64,000 nt of DNA, from assembly GCA_964019055.1 (NCBI GenBank), contig OZ025210.1, forward strand, positions 436,501-500,500, written 5' to 3'. The stretch is from Anthopleura xanthogrammica (taxonomy: Eukaryota; Cnidaria; Anthozoa; Actiniaria; Actiniidae). Every line of letters begins with the position of its first letter. Positions within the stretch are counted from its first letter, which is position 1. The notes under the pieces are model-generated. The model ran no database searches, had not been told where the DNA came from, and worked only from the letters and a program-made list of their open reading frames with translations. Shown one piece after another: positions 1 to 11,826 of this stretch. Made by a program: the position numbers and the translations under genes.

Positions 1-972
1 TTTGGAAATTAATGTATAACATGCTGTCCACTATCAAGTGCAACCAGGCCTTTGTGTGAGAGAGAGGCTAAGAGAGTTTCTGGTGTCACGTGATAAAAGT
101 CTTCAAATCACATGATCTCTAGCCTCACATTCATGCCGAGACTTGTTTATACTGGATGATGTGGGGAATATCAGCAGACTCGATAACTACTAATGAACAC
201 ATGTCTGTGTTAATGTCATCCTTAAATAACCTTTGTAGGGTAATGACAAGACATGTGCAAACCTGTTTGAACTTGATACGCTGTTTATTGATGGTTTCCA
301 TTCCTCACTTCCGTTTGACCCCAACCTCCTTCTCGACTACCAGTGCCCGTTTGAGCCTGGAACCAGCCAACATTCACGATTAAATTCAAATCGGCTGACA
401 ATATTGTCTCCTTCAAGTCCTGTCTGGACGGAGGGAGAGTGGGGAAATGCCCTACGAGCCCTACGGGGATTATTAAAAAAAAGCAAAATCTAATCTTTGC
501 ACATTTCTTGTCAGTAACTTGCAAAAAAGATCAATAAATAATGAATAAATATCATTAAAGAATATTTAATCCAGGTTAATGTACTAACCATACCACCCCT
601 TCCTCTTGAGTCTGTCTCTTAAGTTAGTTCTTACTTGTAGATGTCGTTACCGTAGCAACTGGCATGAGGTTGAACGAGGCGAGAAACACGATGTTGTACA
701 CTAGAATATCGGTTTTGATGAAATAAGATAATGTAATATATTTACACACTTTGTAAAAAGAAATGAGAAGACTAGCAACTTAACAGAGTGAAATGTTATC
801 TATAGAAATATATATATGTATATATAAGCGTACAGAGATGTCCTCTTAGTACAATAAAAATTGAAACAATGCACTTTTTGTATCCTTGATTGTGTAATCG
901 CCCCACTCTCTTGCCATAGAGCCGTACTTCCACAGTCCCCCTGAATTATCTTCCAACAAAAGAATCCTGGCT

Positions 973-973
973 C

Positions 974-1021
<48 letters not shown>
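973..1021. repeat. (CAGA)n microsatellite
   Basis: About twelve tandem copies of a four-base CAGA unit, with one A-for-G change near the end. It creates a spurious frame of repeated Val-Cys-Leu-Ser on the minus strand. Confidence 0.9.
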
Positions 1022-1022
<1 letters not shown>

Positions 1023-2483
1023 TTTTTCCACCTCAAAACAATATTGTTAATTCATATGATAAATAAATAAATAAATGGTTTTTAGCAGAGGCTCCTACAG
1101 AGTAGCTATTCTTCCACTTTAGAAGTTGATTTTTTAAATATATAATTAAAACCAAAATCGAGTTCCCAAATTCAATTCAATAAAAAGATTGTTGACTTCC
1201 TTTCTCATAAAACAGGGCGTGTTCCGGCCAAGGAACAGGGATTAAAGTTGCCCATTGATAAAGGGAAAAAATCCATTAAGTTCGAAACAATAGCCGAGCA
1301 CGTTTTTGGTTTAAAGGCTTCACATCAACAGCACGTCATGCTGTGAGGTTTCGACAAATTAAAAAGGTTTTAAGAAATTATGTTGTTGAATACAACAGGT
1401 AGTCTACCGGTACCGCTGAGCTACTCGTAGGTTAGGGGCCATGAAGTCCTACTGGGAACCAGCGCAATAAAAATATCTTAAAACACTCGTAAAACTTCCT
1501 GAGTGAACTATTCATTCCTTTTGAAAAAGCGTTTTCAAAATTGTGGATAAAATATGCGCCGTTAAAAAAAGCAAACCGATACTTAAACTCATTTTGTTTG
1601 CAAGGAATTAAGATGGTTGAAGTTTTGTTGACAAAAAGTGTTATGGAAAGCAAATGAAATATTTATCAATTATTCTATTGTATTTTGATTGTTGTATGTC
1701 AGGTATTTTTTGGTCGGTTTTGCGGGTAGGATTAGTGATTCGGTTTTGTTCGGTCGCTCCCTGCTGTGATTCACTCACAATATTCATCTGTTTTTCATTG
1801 GAAGACCACATATCTCGACACTCACCTCTCTCCTCCCCCCACAGTATAGTCTACCTCTCACCCTCGCTCTCCCCTCCCCTAAGAAATTGAACATACTTTT
1901 CAAACGTTTGAAGTGTTTTGATACCCTGAAATAAACGATGGACTAATCAAAGTCAGGACACAGCCAACTCGCAGATGGAATTGAAATTGATCTTAGATAG
2001 GTTTTGCTGAAGCATGGAAGAAAGCTGGAGAACCTGGAGAAAAACCTTTGAATCAAGGCGGGGAGCACTAGATAGATGACTTCTTATTCAGTTTTCAAGA
2101 TTCTTCCAGTTATATTTGTTTGCATCGACATATTTTTGGTTCCTCTTTTTTGTTGTTCTTACTCTCCCACGCGACTACTTGTGTGTGGGGTTTCAATTTG
2201 ATCGAGTGACGTCAAAATCATTGTTCCTCCATTGTTCCATGTCGTTTCAGTGATTGATTGACGTACATTAATCCTTAATCGTTCGCTTTGTACTATTCAC
2301 TCACCCCGAGGGATGTCTCGAATAGTTTCTGGAATAAAGATTGCTTGGTTACGTTTTCCGCACAGGAAAAACAAAAATAACCAAGGAACAGATCAGACGA
2401 CACTAGCATCCAACAAGGTACCAGCTGTGATTTAATTCTCTTCCTTCTAAACTAGTCATGATTTTATCCCAGTCATCAATCAT

Positions 2484-2630
2484 CCAATCACAATGCTTAG
2501 AACTATAGTAGCACTCAAATGGCTTCCTCCTTGAACCAATCAAATGTCTTTTATTTTAATCCTCCAATCACGAAGAAGTTCCAAATGGTACGGCGACGTT
2601 CTGAATGGCTTCCTCTCTGGACCAATCAAG
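2484..2630. repeat. Duplicated segment with four CCAAT motifs
   Basis: Two diverged copies of a segment with the core AATGGCTTCCTC followed by ACCAATCAA lie about 86 bases apart (near 2518-2543 and 2603-2630). CCAAT pentamers start at about 2484, 2536, 2573 and 2622. It is a local duplication. Whether the CCAAT boxes act in transcription is unknown, as no gene start is close by. Confidence 0.55.
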
Positions 2631-2689
2631 TTTAAGTCAGTAATGAACGTAATTAATGAACAAAGTATTTTACCTTTTTTTGTGTGACG

Positions 2690-2752
2690 TCTTTTCTTTC
2701 TTTCTCTTTTTCTTTCTTCCTTTCTTTCTTTCTTTCCTTCTTTCTTTCTTAT
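2690..2752. repeat. CTTT-rich pyrimidine tract
   Basis: An imperfect run of TTTC/CTTT units, almost purely pyrimidine on the plus strand. The apparent Ser-Phe-Leu frame across it is low complexity. Confidence 0.85.
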
Positions 2753-5700
2753 TTTAGGATTGAGGGTTTTAAGAATAACGTTTCTTCGTACTTAGGGGTC
2801 CTTAGAATGAAAGAACCTCAAAGACCTTGCCAAAAACTGCTCCAGCTTGAACATCTATTTTTTCCATTCCCCTCTGACATTTACTAGTACGTACTTGTTT
2901 GGTTACAATGCCCCTCTCAAGGCACAGGAAACAGATATAACAATTAAGCTCAAGCTCAAACTTGAAAAGAAGACAATGAACATAACAATGTTCCTTTGAT
3001 TTACGGAAATTTAAGGTATAAAATTAACTTTGCCACTGATTTGTATTAAAGTTAATGAAACATTAATCACATGAGCATGTTTTTAAAATAAAATATCGTT
3101 TCGTGATCCAGTTAGTTTAACGACAGCTTCGCTAACCTTTTAGTGAGAAAGGTTGATCAGGATATGACGAAAATGGCCTCAGAGAAATTGTTTACTGTTA
3201 TCTGAATCACAATCTTATATTTTAATACCTTCACACGAAGAAAACGAAACATCGACTTTGCAGCAGAAATAGAAAATAAAACAGTTTTGTGACTTTTATA
3301 CACGTAGAAAACATAAACAGCTATTTCAAACTTTCACTCTCAAATAAACAATAGTAAAGTTTGGTTAATTTTAGCAAAAACAGAAGTCAGTGTACTATAT
3401 ACCACTTTGGCTCGGTTGTTTGTTGTTATTTTTGAGAGTTTTTGTTGTTGTTGTTTTATCAGTGCTGGAGTGATTTGCCTAGTATTGTGAATGATAGCCT
3501 ACTTTTACCAAAGTTTATTTTGGACGTTTTACTTGTAGAAATTTTGCAACTGATGAATCAAAGTTTCTTCACTGACTTCTTCACCATCGTCGTCGCTTAT
3601 TGTTTATACCTCTTGCATCAGTCCGCCATTCAAATGAGCTCAATTTCTAACTACTTGTCCAAAGTACATCAATCATACCATCTTGAAAAGCTTGTAGCTT
3701 GAGATCAGTATCAGTTTTTCTTTCTCGCCTAAATATCACAGAACAATAATCATTTCATTGCCAGAGGCTTCACGTTACTATCAATAGAAACGAAATATCT
3801 AGCTGGAAAATGTCAGTAACACTTTATTGACCAACTCAGTAATCAACTCAAAAATGCCTTACTAATCTCTGATTTATTGGCACACTTCGAATATCTGTCG
3901 AACGATGAAGCATCGAGTAGAATTACCTAGTTGAAGAGGTGTGAAGATGGTGTGAAAAAATGATATCTTCATCTATTCATAAAGGGTTTACTTATTGATA
4001 TCATTAGCGATATTCTCAGTTGTCGCAAATCCTGCTCAAGGGTCTTGCCCAAACTCTCGCCAGAATGTCGTTATGATAAATTAAATGCATCTCATGTGTG
4101 GAAACTCAAAACCTCTCTAAAAAGGATTTTACTTATGAATGTGAACCATACATCCTTTAATATGGGAATAGATAAACTTTGACATTAATTTTAGTAAAAA
4201 AAACAAACGGCAAGGATGGAACGAAAGTCGGTTTTTATGTCAGTGTACTATATGTGAGCATTATCGATCAAAATTCCAAGCATTGATTCCCAATTAACCA
4301 GGACTTCCATAGCCTATTAAATGTAGATTATATCTAGGGGTAAAATTGATGACTTATCTGGGTTGAAATGTTAGAAATGCTTTGGTTTTCTGCTTCTTAC
4401 TGGGTTCTTCGAACTCCCACTTCCGGTGACGTATTGTTAGTTGGTAATGTTCGCGCTCACCTCTTCCAAAATTAAAGGTCAAGATGATCGTGATAAACTT
4501 CTCTAACGATATCGGAAATCTTTTTCTACATTTTCGGCAAAAACCGGTGTAGAAAAGCGGACGGACTTACGTGCTCAAACACCACGAACCCGCCAAAACA
4601 GGCGAGTTTGCTTACCACGAGGAAATAGCTATTTCTGACGATTAAACAAGGATTTCTTTCTTCAAAAGAAAGGATATCTAATCTACACAATATCGACTTC
4701 ATGAATTCTTCATTCAACTTTGTCGCACCCACAGTCAACCAAATAGTTTTCTACCCGATATTGACGCTTTTATAATTAACTATTATCGCTTTCGTCTAAT
4801 TTTCAATAATGGTTTTCTTTTTTATTTGATTGGATCATTCCAACGTCAACACATCCAGCTTTGTTTCGTGATTAAAGTTATTCATCCATAAAAAAATACG
4901 TACAATTCTATCTATTATAAATTATTTATTTAACAAAGGATCAATCTTACCGATTCCAATTTACTGTGTTACTAAATAAACAGTAAAAGTTTGTAAACAA
5001 TTCTTATAGATGAATAAATAGATGTGTTGTTGAAAAGTGTTGACAATAACTGTCAGCTTCGTAAAAACATTTCTTTATTAAATACGGCTTGAAAATTACC
5101 TTTTTTACTCGTGTTATGATGTTGTTATATTCTCAGAAGCGATGGAGTGTTTTCGATGTAGGGATTACAACTTTAGACCAATATAAATACACACACAGCT
5201 CTGTGAACTAATTACTTTTTGAATCACTAAATATCCCATCCATTAAATCCTTATTTAACTCAAGAAAACTCAAAACCATTAAGCTAAGTGCTTCATTTTG
5301 ATTTTAAGCGACGGTTCCGTAAAGAGGTCACAGATTCATACAAAAAATACCGTAAAACATGAAAGAGAACTAGGATTTGTAATGAGATTACAAGGCACTC
5401 GGGTTGCCTGCTAGCCAGGTGGAAGACACATCAGCTATTGTTTAGCTCACTTCATTAATTAGGTCATGCCCAATATGGGTACAGCTTTTCTCTCAGCGGC
5501 ACCAATAAGGCGGTACTTTAACCTGTCAATTAATCACAGGATAAGGCGAACTGCGATGACCTCCCGAGCTGGCTCAGAGATGCAAAACTAGGAAGCCATT
5601 CTTGTGCAGCGAGCGTAAGTCATCAGGGCGAAGCGAGCGAATATTTCGTAGTCTTCTTCGTTGATCTAAGTGTTGAGTTGAATACTTCGTGAACGGTTTT

Positions 5701-5758
5701 TTTAACACAATTCTATTCTAACCTCGTGCTGTAACTTATACTAAAGAAAAGAGAAGAG

Positions 5759-8700
5759 ATGAAGCCTTCGAGAAGTATTTATTCGATTTGTTTATTGAGT
5801 GTTGTGTTGGTGTGTTTGTGTTCTACAAGGAAAGCGAAAGCGTCTTGTTCGAAACAACTCGGGAATTTCGACGTTCCATCACAACCACAGATTCCACCTC
5901 TAGGTAAAGTACTTTTTCGTCAATTCAATTATGTCTATACTTTGACTTCAACACTAGCGTGTCTTCTCGAAGTGCGGCTCGCGAAGGTTTTGTCTTTAAA
6001 TCACGAGATTCTTTTCTATTCCTTCCTTAGGCCGTGAGCCACAAACCTGTGTTAGCAACAAAACGTGCTGTACGCTGCAAATGGAAGGAGTTTTAAAACA
6101 GAAAGCAGTGAAAGACTTGAAAGACAAAGTTGACAGAAGGTTGGATGGATTGAAGGGTCTTATGGATGCTCTACGCGGAGAACTTAAAGGCAAGTAACTC
6201 AATGATCTTAGATCTTCAAAATGAATAATCTAAGTGGCTTATTGTCAAAGTAAACTAAACATCTTGGACTGTATGTTATTCCATCTTCAATTTTATAACC
6301 TTGGATGTTGATAGACAAGTCTATCAATGGTCTTCACAAGCACATCCATCTTCTCTGCCAAGCAATGATAATGAAGAGACTCGAAAAATGATTTGGCATA
6401 GACGAGGAACAGTCAATTTTGTCACGAAACTCTATTATAATTCCATCCATTCCCTGGGGAAATAAAAATATGATTTCCAATTTTATTGTTCTCGATATTA
6501 GCTCCATTATGAGTCATCGTTTTTTGAGTTCAAACTCTGGATATAGAATCTTTTCCTTGGCAGCCGCAACCATCCATGCACGAGGTCAATGTCGTCCGCC
6601 ACGAAACCCTCGCGAAAATTAAGAAAGTCTATAAACATCTTTTAACTTATCCATTACTTGAAGACATAATGTCGAAAATAGACTGTAGATTTTAATTGTT
6701 TTCCAAATGGACCCCAAGAAAAGCCATAGTGTAGTTTCACATTTCTTGGAGCAAAATCATCATTTTGTTTGGCATCAATAACACCACCGTCTGCTGTGAT
6801 TTAGAATATTGAGTTGTGTGTCAAAAAACTCCATCGAAAACTACTTTGAAGTTTAATATTTTACGAGTATTTTAAGAATACTGAACTAGCTAATCCATGT
6901 TGTTGAAGGTGTCGCTTTAACTATTACAAAAATGAGCTAAATTATGTAAAATGTTTTTTCAGTTCTGCGAAAAAATACTGTATATTGTAAGATGCGTTTC
7001 GGATTTCTTTGGCGAAGAGTATTCGTTACTAACTAAACAAACTAGCACCTCTTCTTTGAAGGACTTCTTTTCTAAACATTAAAATGCTATTTTTAATCCT
7101 CTTGTTTATCAAGCTTCTTGGCTGATTTGATTCACAAGGGTTTTATACCTAGTTTTTCCGACCACTTCAACAAAAACGTACGATTCATTCTCATGAACTT
7201 CATTTTCGATTCTTTATTCATGATAAAGTTTTGTGGTCGGCCGACCTTACCACAAGAATAAACCACTCCGCTCACGAAGACAGTGTTGCCTTTCAATGTA
7301 TCAACATTGGCGCTTATTCTTGTCACTATACTCTCAAACCTCGCGAAGATAAGATTGTTCAGCACCTTACTACGCAATGATCTTAGGCTTAGATTCAACT
7401 TGAGCGCTTAGTTTTTAATATTTAATAAAGAAAGAACTCCAATCTTTATGTCATTTTAAAAAATTACTTTTCAGAGTGAAAAATTAGGCTATTTTTAATT
7501 CTAATTTTGGAAAGAATTATCTTGATTCCTCGAGAGTGTAGATAATCGAGGCTATCGGATATAGCATAGGGTTTAGGAAGATCGAGTTATTCAACCATAT
7601 CATTCTTATTTACTCCATACTGTGTGTAATATAGCATTAGTTATGAAAAAAAGTCTCTTTTGACCTCGATTTTCGTATGATTTTCAAAAAAAAAACAAAA
7701 AACCAGGCATTCTGTGATATTGTGAGAAATGAATAAGCTTTAAGTGCGTTGCCCTTTGGCAATTATAGTAATAAAGTAGATGTTTTTGTCGCTGAACGCC
7801 AATACTCAGAATACTGGCCTTTGATCTTGGAGGATCTATTGAATAAGAATTCCTAAAGGGGGTCGTCGAATAGCTAAAGAAATATGCAGATCAGTTGCCT
7901 GCCCGAAGGACTCAAGCGTCTGGCTTCCTGTAACCGTATAATACGTTAATGAATGAATTAGTCTCGCTATGGTTTAGTTTGATGGAAGAGAGGTTGATGT
8001 TTAGAGCATAGAGATTCAAAGAATTTTCGGTAGTTACTATGAAGTTGCCAGAGAGATCGTCTGATGAACCGTTATAAGGGGTTTTAATGAGTTACAGGTG
8101 TGATTAGGGAGGGATATACTTTATGTGGTGTCGGTCTGTCTGTCTCTGTTTTCGTTTACAATCTCGTCACTTCAACAATAAAAGAATCGAACCAAAACAA
8201 AGAACATAGTTTGACTTGTAATTTTCGAGAATTTTAATTTTATGCGCAAAAAAATAATTTGAAAAGATATCTTGAAGCGAGAATCCTATGAAGGTTATTT
8301 GAAGCCAAACGGATCCCGTCTGCCATTGATAAAATATGTTATTTCAATGCCTGTGGTTCTTATCTTTTCAACCTTATATTTTCAGTTCATTTTCAAGTGA
8401 TAATCAAGAACGCCAAGAATAAAAATGTTGATTCTCTTCAAAGACTGAACGCCAACATCTCAAGTATTGGAATACCTTTAGTGACAGCAATGTTCGACAA
8501 GGTTGAGGACTACATAGATAATCGTAAAGTTAACCTCACGACTGTTGTAATGCAGTTCTTTCGTGATGCTTTCCCTCCACTGTTTAACTACGCCACCCGT
8601 CAGTCCCAGAAGTTCTCCAACCAATATGAAAAATGCTTAAAGGATAAAGTCGATACCATTAAGATTTTTGGAAACAATCCATTCCGAATTGCAGCTGACC

Positions 8701-11700
8701 TCGACAAAGTCCTCAGACCTATGCAAGTATTTCTTCAAAGTCTCTCGTTTGCATCGAAGACTGTGGATGATACTAAGGCATTAGGGTTTACCAAGGGCTG
8801 CCCTCCATTGCTCCTCCAGATGAAATATTGTTCCTTATGCAATGGAGAGGGTAATAGTGTCAAACCCTGTGAAAATTACTGTATCGACGTCCTAAAGAGT
8901 TGTCTAACTACAAGCATACAGCTACAGTCACAATGGGGTTTGTACTTTGATGCTTTAAGGGACTTGGCTTCCAGTTTGTCCAGGTCTCCCAACTTGATAA
9001 ATGTTTTATACACGGTGTTCAATGAACTATCTCTGGTCATATACCAAGCTGTTCCTGTAAATATTGCTGATGCTAAACTCAAAGTAAGTCAAAAACGTAT
9101 ACCAGTGTTGTAGAAGAATTATGGAATACAACCTTAGAGAACTTTTAGATGTTCATTTAAATGTTGTCCCATTTCAAATCATTTGAGAATAGACCCATTC
9201 AGTGTGCCTCAATGTTGTCCCATTTCAAATCATTTGAGAATAGACCCATTCAGTGTGCCTCAATGTTGTCCCATTTCAAATCATTTGAGAATAGACCCAT
9301 TCAGTGTGCCTCAATGTTGTCCCATTTCAAATCATTTGAGAATAGACCCATTCAGTGTGCCTCAATGTTGTCCCATTTCAAATCATTTGAGAATAGACCC
9401 ATTCAGTGTGCCTCAATGTTGTCCCATTTCAAATCATTTGAGAATAGACCCATTCAGTGTGCCTCAATGTTGTCCCATTTCAAATCATTTGAGAATAGAC
9501 CCATTCAGTGTGCCTCAATGTTGTCCCATTTCAAATCATTTGAGAATAGACCCATTCAGTGTGCCTCAATGTTGTCCCATTTCAAATCATTTGAGAATAG
9601 ACCCATTCAGTGTGCCTCAATGTTGTCCCATTTCAAATCATTTGAGAATAGACCCATTCAGTGTGCCTCAATGTTGTCCCATTTCAAATCATTTGAGAAT
9701 AGACCCATTCAGTGTGCCTCAATGTTGTCCCATTTCAAATCATTTGGGAATAGACCCATTCAGTGTGCCTCAATGTTGTCCCATTTCAAATCATTTGGGA
9801 ATAGACCCATTCAGTTTGCCTCAATGTTGTCCCATTTCAAATCATTTGGGACAAAATATCCTTGAATCACGTGGTCTAGAATGGGAATGCAAAAGTGGGA
9901 ACAAGAAGCATAAAATCGTGCACGAGAAATGTAAGTGTGGCAAAATTCCAAGAACCTAGTAAACTATGCCCTTGCTATATCGTACACAACACAGGTCATC
10001 AGTCAGTAGATATCTATACGTACAGTAAGTGATGACATTACCAATCCATTGGCCATTTATATTCCAGTCACTTTAATTATTAGAATTCGTCAATCCTGAA
10101 GATGTTTTCAGTTACTGAGGTAGAAGGTCGAGGGAAAAAATGCAACGTACTAAGAATGCGAGTGCTGTTGACTGTTGACTTCAAACAAAGAGTATTAGAA
10201 ATGTAGACTTTTCTGGTGTGATTTCGGTGAGGTGCTAGCAACGAGACCTCCTGAATGTAATGTGGTCAACTAGAAGACTATAGTTTAACACAATAAATCC
10301 GCAGTGGGTGAAATAACAGCCAATATTACGATATCTTGGAAGGATTTGCTAGCATCTAACACACCAAAAAAACAATTGAATTAAGGCCGTAACTTTTAAC
10401 CCTCTAATCATTTATTTTTCGTATATTGTATTTTATCGTGGGTTATATAACTTTAACCAACGAGTATCGTGCATTGTTATTCTAGGCTGACTTATTCCAA
10501 GCATGTGGACAACCACAGTTCGGTTTTGGGAAAAGCATAACAAACGATGGTCCCAAAACGACAGGAACACCACAGCGCGCCATGACATCGCTCAAAGAAA
10601 TCATGACTAATGCCAAAAAACAAATGACCTCCTTCAAAACATCATATGAGCATCTACCACTGGATGTGTGCGTCAAGGAACGAGTGTCTGCTCCTCAAAC
10701 GGAAAAAATAGCATCTGGAAATTGTTGGAATGGAACCGCTCTGGGAAGGTAAGAACTGGCGCGCAATATGTGAAAACACTGTGAATAAATTTGCCAGAAC
10801 TTTCATTTATTTATAGTTTCATAATTGGCATATTCATTATGACTAATGACCTAGTCAAAGCAAAACTAGAAGGGCTAGAAGGGCTAGAAGGGATTTGATG
10901 TCAATAATAGATGCGCGCGCGGGAGGTAAAAAGAATAAAAATATTTCAATTCGTCATCATTATATATATCTATTTACCTCAGTTGAGGTTCCGATAAGTC
11001 TAATAGATATGTTAAATACTACTATATGATATGTATTGACCTCCTAGTCCTATGAATTTCCAAGCCCAATGGCTGCCAAACACTACAAAGATCATTAGGG
11101 AACGTTTCAAAAGTTTCAATTTCCACCAAATATTGGTATGCATGCCTCAACTCATTCCACTCCCCTATTTTCCTGCTTTGTGAATGCGAGATTGGATTAC
11201 TTAACGATAGACGCGCCCTTGTTGGTGGTTTATCTGTTCCAGAAGTCGTAAACCCACCCGCCAGGTCTCCCACATTCTCTTCTTCCGTTTCGCGTATAAT
11301 TGTTTATTGAACAGTGAACGGAAATGCGGCAGAAAACTCGATGTGATGTTCAAAGAAGGCGGATATGAATGGGAATTCGAATGAAATCAAATGTAAAGAG
11401 ATCTCGTAGTCTAACTGAGATGTATATTAAACATGTATGGAATAGGCGTGGGTTATTAAGGACTGACGAGGTCAAAACGATGAACTCTGTTAGGGACCGA
11501 ATATCAAATACCTTCTATAGACCCCTTGCAGCACTTCGGAATGCAGCTCAATTTGGAGGACAAAATAATAGGTTTCCAATTCTCAAGAGATTGAAATTCT
11601 TTTATTTTGTCCTCTGAATTGAGCTGGTTTGACGTCAGTGATGCAAGGGGTATAGCTTACAACAGACAGTATATTCATTAATTCAGTAACCCCACCCTTC

Positions 11701-11773
11701 CTTCTGAATCGAGTCCCGCCGCCGGTCTTTTTAACGTCATCCTGCGTAATCCAGGAAATGGGGGGAAAGACAA

Positions 11774-11826
<53 letters not shown>

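Larger units (their letters stand above)
1..5758. other. Intergenic region upstream of glypican A
   Basis: No exon with a recognisable protein, splice signals and coding character was found on either strand. The open frames here are short, low complexity or unlike any family I know. The stretch holds a tetranucleotide run near 973, a CCAAT-containing duplication near 2500, a CTTT tract near 2690 and fragments of the SINE family described elsewhere (about 1088-1140 and 1985-2070). The last few hundred bases presumably contain the glypican A promoter, but I see no TATA box at a convincing distance. Confidence 0.6.

Noticed and set aside
6186..6200. A normal GT donor at 6194 for glypican A exon 2
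   Set aside because: It would end the exon in phase 2, incompatible with the phase needed by exon 3 at 8386. The GC donor at 6190 fits and matches the paralog.
7132..7398. 88-residue minus-strand frame in glypican A intron 2
   Set aside because: No family resemblance, no supporting exons, AT-rich composition as in its surroundings.
9160..9849. CRISPR-like array
   Set aside because: The copies are contiguous with no spacers and the DNA is eukaryotic. The same applies to 60679-60966 and 61577-61992.
9161..9959. Two overlapping repeat proteins of 17-residue units
   Set aside because: Caused by a 51-bp minisatellite with no stop in two frames. It lies inside a spliced intron and both frames look equally conserved, which real coding would not give.
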